DNA from: UBA2022 sp964621555
GTDB lineage: Bacteria > Patescibacteriota > Dojkabacteria > SC72
DNA length: 47,174 nt
Assembly: GCA_964621555.1 (NCBI GenBank)
Contig: CAZUOO010000004.1
Span: 1 to 47,174 of the forward strand
Direction: 5' to 3'
Each line of letters opens with the position of its first letter. Position 1 is the first letter of the stretch. This document shows positions 15,843-23,575 of the stretch, piece after piece. The notes below the pieces were generated by a model. The model was not told where the DNA came from. It made no database searches and worked only from the letters and a program-made list of their open reading frames with translations. The position numbers and the translations under genes were made by a program.

Positions 15843-17495
15843 ATGAAGCAAGAATATAAAATAAAGTTTGGGGTATTAATCAAAATACTAAAGTTAGTAT
15901 ACGGACTATTTCCACTTTTCACCATAACGAGGGATGTACTATTCCTAATCGTAATAGGTCTTGAAATGTACGCCATTGGGTTAGGGGGACAATTTATAGA
16001 CGCTACAGCAAAATTCTTAACAGAAATGGAAGCCTTTAATTTAGAAGCTTTCTTTTTCTCAGATTCCTTCTTCTACCTAGCCCTAAGTTTAGCCGTTTGG
16101 ATGTTAATCTCTTCAATTAATAGTTGGAGAAACTACCTATATGAAGCAATAGATAGAAGGGTTAAATTCCATATGCAAAGTGCTAGGCTAGAAGTTATTG
16201 CGAGATCCAACCTCGAAGACGTGGAGAAAAAAGATTTCAGAGACATGCTGGAATTCATACCAAACTTCTCATATGAGAATCTTCTTGCCGCATATTCTGG
16301 TTTCTCAGATGCAATTAAATGGAGCATTAGGGGTGTAGCTTCAATTGTACTGCTATTTACGGTACTAGGATGGAGTTCACTATTGTTAATCCTCATTGCT
16401 CTTCCTACAGAACTAGCTGCTCACTACAATCGGAGGAAAAGGCATAAATATAACAGTACTGAGGTTGAGAGGCTTAAGAAAGTTAGCTACCTTGAAACTA
16501 TTATCACCCGACTTCCATATTTTCCAGAACTTAGGGTTGATAATGCTGTGAAATATTTGAAAACTGAATATGAAAAAGAAGGAGGGAAATATATGTTTGG
16601 ATTGATTGAACTTAACAAACATTTCTATATTGATACTACTCTTTTTGCGCAATTAGGACGGCTTCTCTTAACTGTATACGTAGTATTTTTGCTAGTGGTC
16701 TCTGTCTCGATGAAACTAACAATTGGACACTTTAAAGCTCTCTATGACTATGCTGTAACGGCATATGAAAGTTTCGGAGCATTAATAGGGACTCTTCTTA
16801 AAATGTATACCTTTCTCGACTACTCCAAGCCATACTTTGACTATGTCGAGTATAAAGGGTTTGGGGATGTGAAGAGTGGCGATAAAATTATTAAAGGTGG
16901 GACTCCTGATCTCTCTCTAAAAGATTTAACATACATGCACAAAGATTCAGGGAAGAAGGCCTTAAATGATATTAACCTTAAGATTCCGGCCGGTGCAAAA
17001 ATTGCAGTTGTAGGAAGTGATGGATCTGGAAAATCTAGCTTTGTTAGGGTGCTATGTGGGCTATATCAAATACTCGATGGTGACTACTTAATAGGTGATT
17101 CATCCATTAGAGATTTGGCTAGAGGTGAGCTCAAACGAAGGATTAGTGTGGTATTCCAAGATTTTGTAAACTATAACCTAAGCCTAAAGGAAAACATTAC
17201 CCTAACTTCAGAAGGCAAGAGGGTGAATACTAAACTATATGAAAAAATTCTAAAAATCTCTGGTGTTAAAGAGATGATGGATAGAGAAGGATTAAACGAT
17301 TCTCAGATTCTTGGTAAATACTTCTCCAAGGGACGTGAAATATCACCAGGATATTGGCAAAGGTTAGCNNNNNNNNNNNNNNNNNNNNNNNNNNNNNNNN
17401 NNNNNNNNNNNNNNNNNNNNNNNNNNNNNNNNNNNNNNNNNNNNNNNNNNNNNNNNNNNNNNNNNNNNGTAAAAAAACTTAATACTATTAAATAA
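15843..17495 (+). CDS. ABC exporter, fused membrane and ATPase domains, interrupted by assembly gap
   Basis: Residues 1-330 are an ABC exporter transmembrane domain. The nucleotide-binding domain follows with Walker A GSDGSGKS (391-398), Q-loop VFQDF (Gln439) and an unusual signature ISPGYWQRL near 500-508 in place of LSGGQ. The read then enters 100 N (17369-17468), so Walker B and the H-loop are not seen. In the other ABC exporter here about 99 residues follow the signature, but only 108 bases remain, so the gap is probably really about 200 bases longer. The tail after the gap ends with TAA overlapping the next ATG (TAATG). Transport direction is probably export; the substrate is unknown. 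Confidence 0.85.
   Translation: MKQEYKIKFGVLIKILKLVYGLFPLFTITRDVLFLIVIGLEMYAIGLGGQFIDATAKFLTEMEAFNLEAFFFSDSFFYLALSLAVWMLISSINSWRNYLYEAIDRRVKFHMQSARLEVIARSNLEDVEKKDFRDMLEFIPNFSYENLLAAYSGFSDAIKWSIRGVASIVLLFTVLGWSSLLLILIALPTELAAHYNRRKRHKYNSTEVERLKKVSYLETIITRLPYFPELRVDNAVKYLKTEYEKEGGKYMFGLIELNKHFYIDTTLFAQLGRLLLTVYVVFLLVVSVSMKLTIGHFKALYDYAVTAYESFGALIGTLLKMYTFLDYSKPYFDYVEYKGFGDVKSGDKIIKGGTPDLSLKDLTYMHKDSGKKALNDINLKIPAGAKIAVVGSDGSGKSSFVRVLCGLYQILDGDYLIGDSSIRDLARGELKRRISVVFQDFVNYNLSLKENITLTSEGKRVNTKLYEKILKISGVKEMMDREGLNDSQILGKYFSKGREISPGYWQRLXXXXXXXXXXXXXXXXXXXXXXXXXXXXXXXXXXVKKLNTIK
17369..17468. other. Assembly gap (100 N)
   Basis: A run of exactly 100 N, the usual placeholder length, lies inside the ATPase domain of the ABC transporter gene. 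The protein family needs more sequence here than 100 bases provide, so the true length is unknown and probably near 300. Confidence 0.99.
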
Positions 17496-18127
17496 TGAGT
17501 CTGATACTCTGGTTCGTTGTAATCATTGGATATTTTCTTGCAATACTTTCCCTGACCTACGTATACGTAATTGCATTCTCCCTTTTTAACGAAACTCCCT
17601 TCGTACCTTTGGAAAGAAAGGCAATTCTATATTCAATTAAACTGCTCCAACTCAAACCAGATGAGTCGTTCATAGACATCGGGTCAGGGGATGGGAGAGT
17701 TGTTAGGATTGTGGGGAAACGATATCCAAAGCTTAGAGCCCTTGTTGGACTTGAATACAGCTACCCATTACACATAATCTCACGCCTCTTTGCTTCTTTC
17801 TCGAATTCAGAATCTAAATACTTGTATCTGGACGCATTTAGATATAGGTATAGTGGGTATAATAAGATATTCGTATATTTAACTCCTGACATGCTAAATA
17901 ATCTCCTACCTAAAATTATGCATGAAGTTCGTGTTGGTACCCGTATAGTTTCTGCATATTTCTCACAAACTATAGATATACCAAATGCAAGTATTGAGGT
18001 GAAAAAGTATACTATTAATGGTAAAATCAAAGACTTCTATATAATTACAAAGTTAGATGACGATACTAGACGGAAAGAAACTGTCGGAAAAAATACTAAT
18101 AGAGTTGAAAGAGAAAGTGAAAAGTAG
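17495..18127 (+). CDS. Membrane-anchored SAM-dependent methyltransferase
   Basis: The 210-residue protein starts with one transmembrane helix (residues 3-30), followed by a class I methyltransferase domain: SFIDIGSGDGRVVRI (58-72, motif I), acidic ALVGLEYSY and IFVYLTPDMLNNLLPKI in the catalytic region. This layout, a membrane helix plus a short Rossmann domain with VPLERKAI before motif I, resembles FAM173-type lysine methyltransferases. The acceptor is unknown. Translation is coupled to the ABC gene through a TAATG overlap. Its charged last 24 residues overlap folD by 71 bases in another frame. Confidence 0.82.
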   Translation: MSLILWFVVIIGYFLAILSLTYVYVIAFSLFNETPFVPLERKAILYSIKLLQLKPDESFIDIGSGDGRVVRIVGKRYPKLRALVGLEYSYPLHIISRLFASFSNSESKYLYLDAFRYRYSGYNKIFVYLTPDMLNNLLPKIMHEVRVGTRIVSAYFSQTIDIPNASIEVKKYTINGKIKDFYIITKLDDDTRRKETVGKNTNRVERESEK

Positions 18128-18872
18128 CGGTGTTAAACCTCGCTTAGACATTATTCAAGTAGGTGAAGACTATGCAACCTCCCTTTATGTAGGAATTAAA
18201 AAAGGAGTTGGAGCAGATCTAGGCGTTGAAGTCGTCGTACATAAACTAGATTTTGCTATAGAAACAAAGGACTTGATAGGTAAAATCAACGAAATAGAAA
18301 GTGAAACTAATGGGATTCTAGTACAGCTCCCTCTTCCAGATAGAATTGATACTAACAAGGTTCTTGATAGCGTTCCTGTACATCTAGACGTGGATGGATT
18401 AAATAGTGAAAACCTTCAGAAATTAAAGGATGGAGATGAGACCGCTATCCCATCTGCAACTGCTTTAGGTATATTCACACTTCTCAAAGAGTATGAAATC
18501 GCTATTGTTGGGAAAACAGTTTGTATGATTGGTAATAGTATTGAAGTTGGGCAACCCCTCACCGCTATCCTAAACAACCAAGGTGCACTTGTTACAGTAT
18601 GTAACCAACAGACAAAGGATATCAAAGAGATTTCCAAAGCCTCAGATATTTTGATTACAGCAACCGGTAATCCCGAGATGATAACAAGGGAGTGGCTAAA
18701 CAAGGACGCTGTTGTAGTTGATGTTGGTATTAGTAGGAAAGAGGGTAGGATAGTTGGGGATGTAAACTATGAAGATGTTAAGGATATTGTATCGTATATA
18801 ACCCCTGTTCCAGGAGGTGTAGGTCCAATGACAGTGGTATGTCTTTTTAAGAACCTTTTAAGGAATATATAA
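18057..18872 (+). CDS. folD: Bifunctional methylene-THF dehydrogenase/cyclohydrolase FolD
   Basis: FolD interconverts methylene-, methenyl- and formyl-tetrahydrofolate in one-carbon metabolism. The 271-residue protein has Tyr44 and Lys48 in SLYVGIKKG (the catalytic Tyr/Lys), VQLPLP with Gln90, DVDG (111-114) and PVPGGVGPMT near 255. The NADP loop usually reads GRSxxVGxP; here it is GNSIEVGQP (159-167), with Asn in place of the Arg that often contacts NADP phosphate, so cofactor preference may differ. Its ATG lies 71 bases inside the preceding gene, an unusually long same-strand overlap. The start is firm because MTILDGKKLSEKI aligns with other FolD N-termini. Confidence 0.95.
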   Translation: MTILDGKKLSEKILIELKEKVKSSGVKPRLDIIQVGEDYATSLYVGIKKGVGADLGVEVVVHKLDFAIETKDLIGKINEIESETNGILVQLPLPDRIDTNKVLDSVPVHLDVDGLNSENLQKLKDGDETAIPSATALGIFTLLKEYEIAIVGKTVCMIGNSIEVGQPLTAILNNQGALVTVCNQQTKDIKEISKASDILITATGNPEMITREWLNKDAVVVDVGISRKEGRIVGDVNYEDVKDIVSYITPVPGGVGPMTVVCLFKNLLRNI

Positions 18873-18935
18873 AGAGATACTCTACTTGCTTAATCCACTT
18901 TCCTAATTAGTTTGAGCTTGATGTATAATATGTAT

Positions 18936-20153
18936 ATGGAAAATCAACAAATACGTCAACAATTTCCCATTCTCTCTAACAACCTTATATATCTTGATTC
19001 TGCATCAACATCTCAAAAGCCTCAAGAGGTTATAGATTCCGTCATCACCCACTACCAAACCTCCAATGCTAACGTACATCGTGGACTATATGGTATTGCG
19101 CATGAGGCGGATAAGAAATGGGTAAAGGCTCATCAAACCATATCGAATTACATAAATGCAAAATCATACAAAGAAGTCTTCTTTGTGAAAAACTGTACAG
19201 AAGGTTTAAACTGGATTGCTAATGCCATTACCTTTAAACAGGGAGATGTCGTAGTTATATCCGAAATGGAACATCATAGTAATCTGCTACCTTGGTTAAA
19301 AATATCAAAGGAAAGGGGGATAATAGTAGAAACTCTCCGAACTACGAATATTGGAACTATAGACACTTCCCATCTTCAGGAACTAATCGATAAATATGGA
19401 AGTAAGATAAAGGCTCTATCAATAATCCATCAATCCAATGTACTTGGAACAATAAATCCTGTTAAGGAATTGGTGGCCCTTGCCAGAAATATAGGAGCCC
19501 TAACTATAATTGATGCGGCTCAAAGTATTGCACATATGAAAATTGATGTTGCTGAGATTGGATGTGATGTACTAATATTCTCCTCACATAAAGTATACGG
19601 GCCAAGTGGTGTGGGAGTTGTATATTGCAAAGAAGAACTCCTGAACAACTTCGAACCTTGGATAATGGGAGGAGAAATGGTTAAGAACGTTCAAAAAGAT
19701 AATATTGTATATAATGACCTTCCATGGAAGTTTGAAGCTGGTACCCCTGCTATAGAGGCTGGAGTGGGGTTTGGTGTGGCCATTGAATGGTTTGATAAAA
19801 CTATTACTGAGCTTGGTGGGTGGGATAAATATAGAGAACATGAAATGGAGCTAACCAAATATCTGATAAATGAACTTACCAAAATACCTGGTATAGAGTT
19901 TGTAGGTGGGCGTGACGCACAAAGGCTTGGAATTGTAGCTTTCAATATTGCAGGAATACATCCTCACGATATATCTTCCATGCTTGGTGAGAAGGGGATA
20001 TGTGTGAGAGCTGGGTATCACTGCGCTCAACCCCTACATGATAAATATGGCCTAAAAGGTAGTGTTAGGGTTTCACTGGGAATATATAATACCGTGGATG
20101 ATATCACCGCACTTCTTAATCAATTAACAGAAATTGTAAAAGTATTTAATTAG
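18936..20153 (+). CDS. sufS: Group II cysteine desulfurase SufS
   Basis: SufS takes sulfur from cysteine for iron-sulfur cluster assembly. With the start at ATG 18936 the protein has 405 residues: IYLDSASTSQKP near the N-terminus, the PLP-binding Lys219 in FSSHKVYGP and the persulfide Cys363 in RAGYHCAQP, characteristic of the SufS group. Earlier in-frame starts at 18912, 18921 and 18930 add nothing aligned to the family. TATAAT at 18924-18929 sits six bases before the ATG, so the mRNA may be leaderless. sufU follows after one base. No sufBCD is in the window. Confidence 0.95.
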   Translation: MENQQIRQQFPILSNNLIYLDSASTSQKPQEVIDSVITHYQTSNANVHRGLYGIAHEADKKWVKAHQTISNYINAKSYKEVFFVKNCTEGLNWIANAITFKQGDVVVISEMEHHSNLLPWLKISKERGIIVETLRTTNIGTIDTSHLQELIDKYGSKIKALSIIHQSNVLGTINPVKELVALARNIGALTIIDAAQSIAHMKIDVAEIGCDVLIFSSHKVYGPSGVGVVYCKEELLNNFEPWIMGGEMVKNVQKDNIVYNDLPWKFEAGTPAIEAGVGFGVAIEWFDKTITELGGWDKYREHEMELTKYLINELTKIPGIEFVGGRDAQRLGIVAFNIAGIHPHDISSMLGEKGICVRAGYHCAQPLHDKYGLKGSVRVSLGIYNTVDDITALLNQLTEIVKVFN

Positions 20154-20154
20154 T

Positions 20155-20511
20155 ATGGACAAAATATACTCCGAACAGCTAATAGAACACTATAAAAATC
20201 CAAGGAGGTTTGGGATTATGGAAGATCCTAATTTAGTTGGTCATGCAGTGAACTCACTGTGTGGAGATGAATTAACTGTGTATGTGAAAAATCAAAATGG
20301 AATTATCGTTGATGCATTGTTTAGCGGTAGTGGGTGTGCAATCTGTATTGGAACAATGTCTATGGTTATTGATGAGATTATAAATAAAAAAGTATTCGAT
20401 GTTGTTCGGCTACCAGATGCTTTTGCTTTAGATAAAATTGGAATGAGCAATGATAGCTCTAGGATAAAGTGCGCAATCCTTTCTATAGAGGCTATCAAAA
20501 ATCTCAAGTAA
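20155..20511 (+). CDS. sufU: SufU/IscU-type iron-sulfur assembly protein
   Basis: The protein has 118 residues with the conserved metal ligands of this fold: Cys36 and Asp38 in SLCGDEL, Cys61 in GSGCAIC and Cys106 in RIKCAIL. An extra Cys64 sits where many SufU have serine. In Firmicutes SufU accepts persulfide sulfur from SufS through zinc; the pairing with sufS one base upstream fits that role. It is somewhat shorter than Bacillus SufU (about 147), mainly before the last Cys. It could act as a true scaffold if it resembles IscU more closely, but the operon favours the sulfur-transfer role. Confidence 0.92.
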   Translation: MDKIYSEQLIEHYKNPRRFGIMEDPNLVGHAVNSLCGDELTVYVKNQNGIIVDALFSGSGCAICIGTMSMVIDEIINKKVFDVVRLPDAFALDKIGMSNDSSRIKCAILSIEAIKNLK

Positions 20512-20554
20512 TTAAGACTTCTCACTTTAGCGTAAATATTATACAATCAACCCT

Positions 20555-21127
20555 ATGATTATTTTCTTAGATATCGAGACACAAAACGATTGGACAAGTG
20601 GAGCTTCCTTCTCTATAAAAGATCTAAAGATTTCATACACTGGAGTAATAGATGAGGATGGAAAGGAAATGGATTTTTGGGAGAATGATACCCCTAAGAT
20701 GAAACCCCTTCTTGAAAAGGCTTCTCTCATAGTTGGATATAACATATTTAGCTTTGATATGCCTGTGATTGCAAACTATCTTGGGGGTGATGTTATGAAT
20801 TTACCTCAGCTTGATTTAATGGTCGCTGTGAATAGAGCTGTGGGTTTTAGACCTAAGCTTGATGATCTGACAACGGCTACCTTTGGAGAAGGGAAGATTG
20901 GAAGCGGTGCAGACGCAGTTAAATACTACGCCTCAGGTGATTTTGATAGTCTTAAGAAGTACTGTATGGAGGATGTTCGGCTCACCAAAAAACTATATGA
21001 ATTTGGTAGGGATAGGGGATATGTAAAATATTATGATAGAGCAGGGTTTGTTAGAATTGCCAACGTAAATTGGAAAGATGGTGAAAAACTTCCTCCAGAG
21101 GATACAGGTATGTTAAGTATGTTCTAA
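20555..21127 (+). CDS. DEDDy-type 3'-5' exonuclease-like protein
   Basis: The 190-residue protein has an RNase H-like fold with the exonuclease motifs in order. Exo I is FLDIETQ (Asp6, Glu8), Exo II is GYNIFSFDMPVI (Asp68) and Exo III is YCMEDVRLTKKLYEF (Tyr136, Asp140). An aspartate in QLDLM also lies nearby. The Tyr four residues before the last Asp marks the DEDDy class. The stand-alone domain resembles the predicted PolB-type exonucleases and YprB-like RNase H domains of other bacteria. Its biological substrate, DNA or RNA, is unknown. It lies between sufU and the glycosidase gene on the same strand. Confidence 0.82.
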   Translation: MIIFLDIETQNDWTSGASFSIKDLKISYTGVIDEDGKEMDFWENDTPKMKPLLEKASLIVGYNIFSFDMPVIANYLGGDVMNLPQLDLMVAVNRAVGFRPKLDDLTTATFGEGKIGSGADAVKYYASGDFDSLKKYCMEDVRLTKKLYEFGRDRGYVKYYDRAGFVRIANVNWKDGEKLPPEDTGMLSMF

Positions 21128-21130
21128 ATA

Positions 21131-21160
21131 TTGTAAATTGGTATAGCGTAATTTTATACT
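21131..21160 (+). promoter_or_regulatory. Putative promoter of the GH36-like gene
   Basis: TTGTAA (21131-21136), 18 bases, then TATACT (21155-21160). The predicted start near 21167 is only about three bases before the TTG initiation codon at 21170, so the message would be nearly leaderless. Confidence 0.45.
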
Positions 21161-21169
21161 GCAACGATA

Positions 21170-22270
21170 TTGAAGGTTAGTAATCATGATCTAAGGAAGC
21201 TTTTGGGAAATGGATGGCAATCCTGGAGCTATAAATCATTTCTAGGAGATCTGTTAAAATTTCCTCCACTGAACTATCCTCCTGGGCCTAACGATGATTT
21301 CTCTCATTTAGATCTCTCATACGATGATAAGCTCAAGCCTCCAATTCGTGGTTGGTGTTCGTGGTATGCGTATGGAAATAAGATAAATCAAGAGAATATC
21401 CTGAAACAGGCTAATCATATTGTTGATAATAATGATTTCAATCTTGAAGTTGTACTAATAGATGGGGGCTGGTGTAGGAATGGAGATTGGAATTATGCGA
21501 ATCTTCGAAAGTTTCCTCAAGGAATGGGTGGTATCTCTAGTGAAATCAGAAAACTGGGACTAACTCCTGGTATATGGATTTCTCCCTTTCAGGCCGCCCC
21601 TGGAGCAAAGGTGGTGAAAGAGCATCCTGATTGGTTTGTTAAAGAGAAAGGCACTTATATTGATAGTCTTAAATTAACACCATTTGATAGGTACTTCGCG
21701 TATCGACACTATCTTCTAGATGTTACAAAAGAAGAGGTCCAAAAGTATATATTCAGCGTTTTCGATATGATACTTGGAGAGTGGAAGTATGGGGTAATCA
21801 AACTGGATTTCCTATACGCTATATATTTCAATCCTACGCTCTCAGTTAAGGATGCCGACATGTATCTTCGGATGTTTCTGAAGTATATCAAGGATAACTA
21901 CCCTGATGCCTATACTATTGCTTGTGGTTGTCCTTTGATTCCAGCTATTGGGCTTGTAGATTCTATGCGCGTTGGGCCTGACTCTCTCCTGAGTCCATTT
22001 CTTCATTTCTCATCTAAATCAAGATTTTTAGATTCATTTATACATAGAAAGGTAATTAAAACTGTAGAGAGTAGGTTATGGACTAGGAAGTTTTGGAATA
22101 TCGATCCTGATTCATTTGTTTGTAGAAGATCGATTGGGCATACTGGTAAAATGATCCGAGACTCTATAGAACTTGTTCGTAAATCTAGGGGTAATACACT
22201 CCTTGGGGACGATTTAACGCGTCTTCCACAATCCCGTGTAAATAGGTATATTAGACCTCTTTTCCAATAA
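21170..22270 (+). CDS. GH36-like alpha-galactosidase catalytic core
   Basis: The 366-residue protein matches the TIM-barrel of glycoside hydrolase clan D (GH36/melibiase or raffinose-synthase type). It has NGWQSWS (14-20), RGWCSWYAYG (60-69), VLIDGGWC near 95-102, KLDFLYA with nucleophile Asp213 and MRVGPDS with acid/base Asp271. The large N-terminal beta-sandwich of most GH36 enzymes is absent: the protein begins almost at NGWQSWS and there is no room upstream. The C-terminus is short too. The only start in frame is TTG 21170. No signal peptide is seen, so a cytoplasmic enzyme is inferred. Whether it hydrolyses or transfers galactose is open. Confidence 0.85.
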   Translation: MKVSNHDLRKLLGNGWQSWSYKSFLGDLLKFPPLNYPPGPNDDFSHLDLSYDDKLKPPIRGWCSWYAYGNKINQENILKQANHIVDNNDFNLEVVLIDGGWCRNGDWNYANLRKFPQGMGGISSEIRKLGLTPGIWISPFQAAPGAKVVKEHPDWFVKEKGTYIDSLKLTPFDRYFAYRHYLLDVTKEEVQKYIFSVFDMILGEWKYGVIKLDFLYAIYFNPTLSVKDADMYLRMFLKYIKDNYPDAYTIACGCPLIPAIGLVDSMRVGPDSLLSPFLHFSSKSRFLDSFIHRKVIKTVESRLWTRKFWNIDPDSFVCRRSIGHTGKMIRDSIELVRKSRGNTLLGDDLTRLPQSRVNRYIRPLFQ

Positions 22271-22337
22271 TACTTCTCTTGGGTTGAGTATCTAACCATT
22301 ATCCATTAAGATGTAAGTATAACTAATACAGAAATAT

Positions 22338-23564
22338 ATGGACGAACCACAAAATACACAACCAATGAATGCAAATACTGTATCTTCTCTATCAGAGAAT
22401 ACCTTAAACAATGTAAATCCATTGGCATCTACCCCTGTAAATCTTGTGGATGAAACTATTCAAGAGATTGATGATTTAGAAAAGAAAGTTAAGTCGGTTG
22501 CAATGCCTGTAGATCTTCAGGAAAGAGCACTCCGTAGTATTGATAGACTCAGGAGGATGGCAAAGAGAGGTAGCTATTCTACAGAGTTTGAAACCGTGGA
22601 TAAATTTGTAGGTTGGATTACAGGTATTCCATGGGGAAAGACAACAACTGATAATTTGGACGTGAATAACGCTAAGCAGTTAATGGATAGTACCCACTAC
22701 GGTATGGATACTGTTAAGGACCTAATTCTAGACTATCTTGCGGTGATGCAACTAAGTTTGGCTCAGCGGAGCAAGGAAGCACAGTCACAAGCCACGCAAG
22801 ATGGTAATATGGCTGTACTTAGAGGTTCTTCTGCTAACGCTCCCGTTATGTTGTTTGTGGGTTTGCAGGGTGTTGGTAAAACGTCTATTGCAAAGTCAAT
22901 TGCTTCAGCCATGGGAAGGAAATTTGTGAGAGTGTCTTTGGGTGCAATAGGTAGTGTGACTACATTGAGAGGTCAGTCTAAAGCATTCCTAGATGCAGAA
23001 CCTGGTCAGATTATTAAGGCACTTAATAGGGCAGGGACCATGAACCCAGTCGTACTGTTAGACGAGATTGATAAGGCTAGTGGTAACTCAAGTTTACTTA
23101 GTGACGTGATGGCCGCTTTGCTAGAGATTCTTGACCCTGAACAGAATAGTCATTTCCTAGACCACTACCTTGACTATCCTGTAGATCTTTCACAGGTCTT
23201 CTTCATTTGTACCGCGAATAATCTTGGGTCTCTTTCTGCCGCTTTGCTGGATAGAATGGAGGTTATACGATTCACTAGCTACTCGGATGAGGAAAAGATC
23301 GTAATTGCGAAGAACTACTCGCTTCCTAAGGTTATAAAGAATACTGGTATGCAGTCCGAGAATATTATTATTGATGAAGAGGTGTGGCCAATGCTAGTTA
23401 GGCCTGTGGGTTTTGATGCAGGTCTAAGACAGTTGGAGAGAAACCTTGCTACTCTTGTTCGAAGGGTTGCTAGGATGGTTATAGGTGGTACTCCAGTCCC
23501 AATTCGTATAACTACTGAGAACCTTAGGCAGTTTGTACTACCCGATCAAGGACCGTTGAGTTAG
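22338..23564 (+). CDS. Lon-type AAA+ ATPase lacking the protease domain
   Basis: The 408-residue protein aligns with the central ATPase module of Lon. The Lon helical linker is at residues 40-140 (SYSTEFETVDKFVGWITGIP; HYGMDTVKDLILDYLAV). The AAA+ domain follows with Walker A GLQGVGKT (175-182), Walker B VVLLDEID (238-245), ALLEILDPEQN, sensor 1 TANN (292-295), arginine finger in LLDRMEVI (Arg306) and sensor 2 in AGLRQLER (Arg364). All ATPase motifs are intact. The Lon N-terminal substrate domain is replaced by about 40 polar residues, and the Ser-Lys protease domain is absent: the protein stops where it would begin. It may be an unfoldase or regulator. Confidence 0.88.
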   Translation: MDEPQNTQPMNANTVSSLSENTLNNVNPLASTPVNLVDETIQEIDDLEKKVKSVAMPVDLQERALRSIDRLRRMAKRGSYSTEFETVDKFVGWITGIPWGKTTTDNLDVNNAKQLMDSTHYGMDTVKDLILDYLAVMQLSLAQRSKEAQSQATQDGNMAVLRGSSANAPVMLFVGLQGVGKTSIAKSIASAMGRKFVRVSLGAIGSVTTLRGQSKAFLDAEPGQIIKALNRAGTMNPVVLLDEIDKASGNSSLLSDVMAALLEILDPEQNSHFLDHYLDYPVDLSQVFFICTANNLGSLSAALLDRMEVIRFTSYSDEEKIVIAKNYSLPKVIKNTGMQSENIIIDEEVWPMLVRPVGFDAGLRQLERNLATLVRRVARMVIGGTPVPIRITTENLRQFVLPDQGPLS

Positions 23565-23575
23565 TGTCGGGAATA

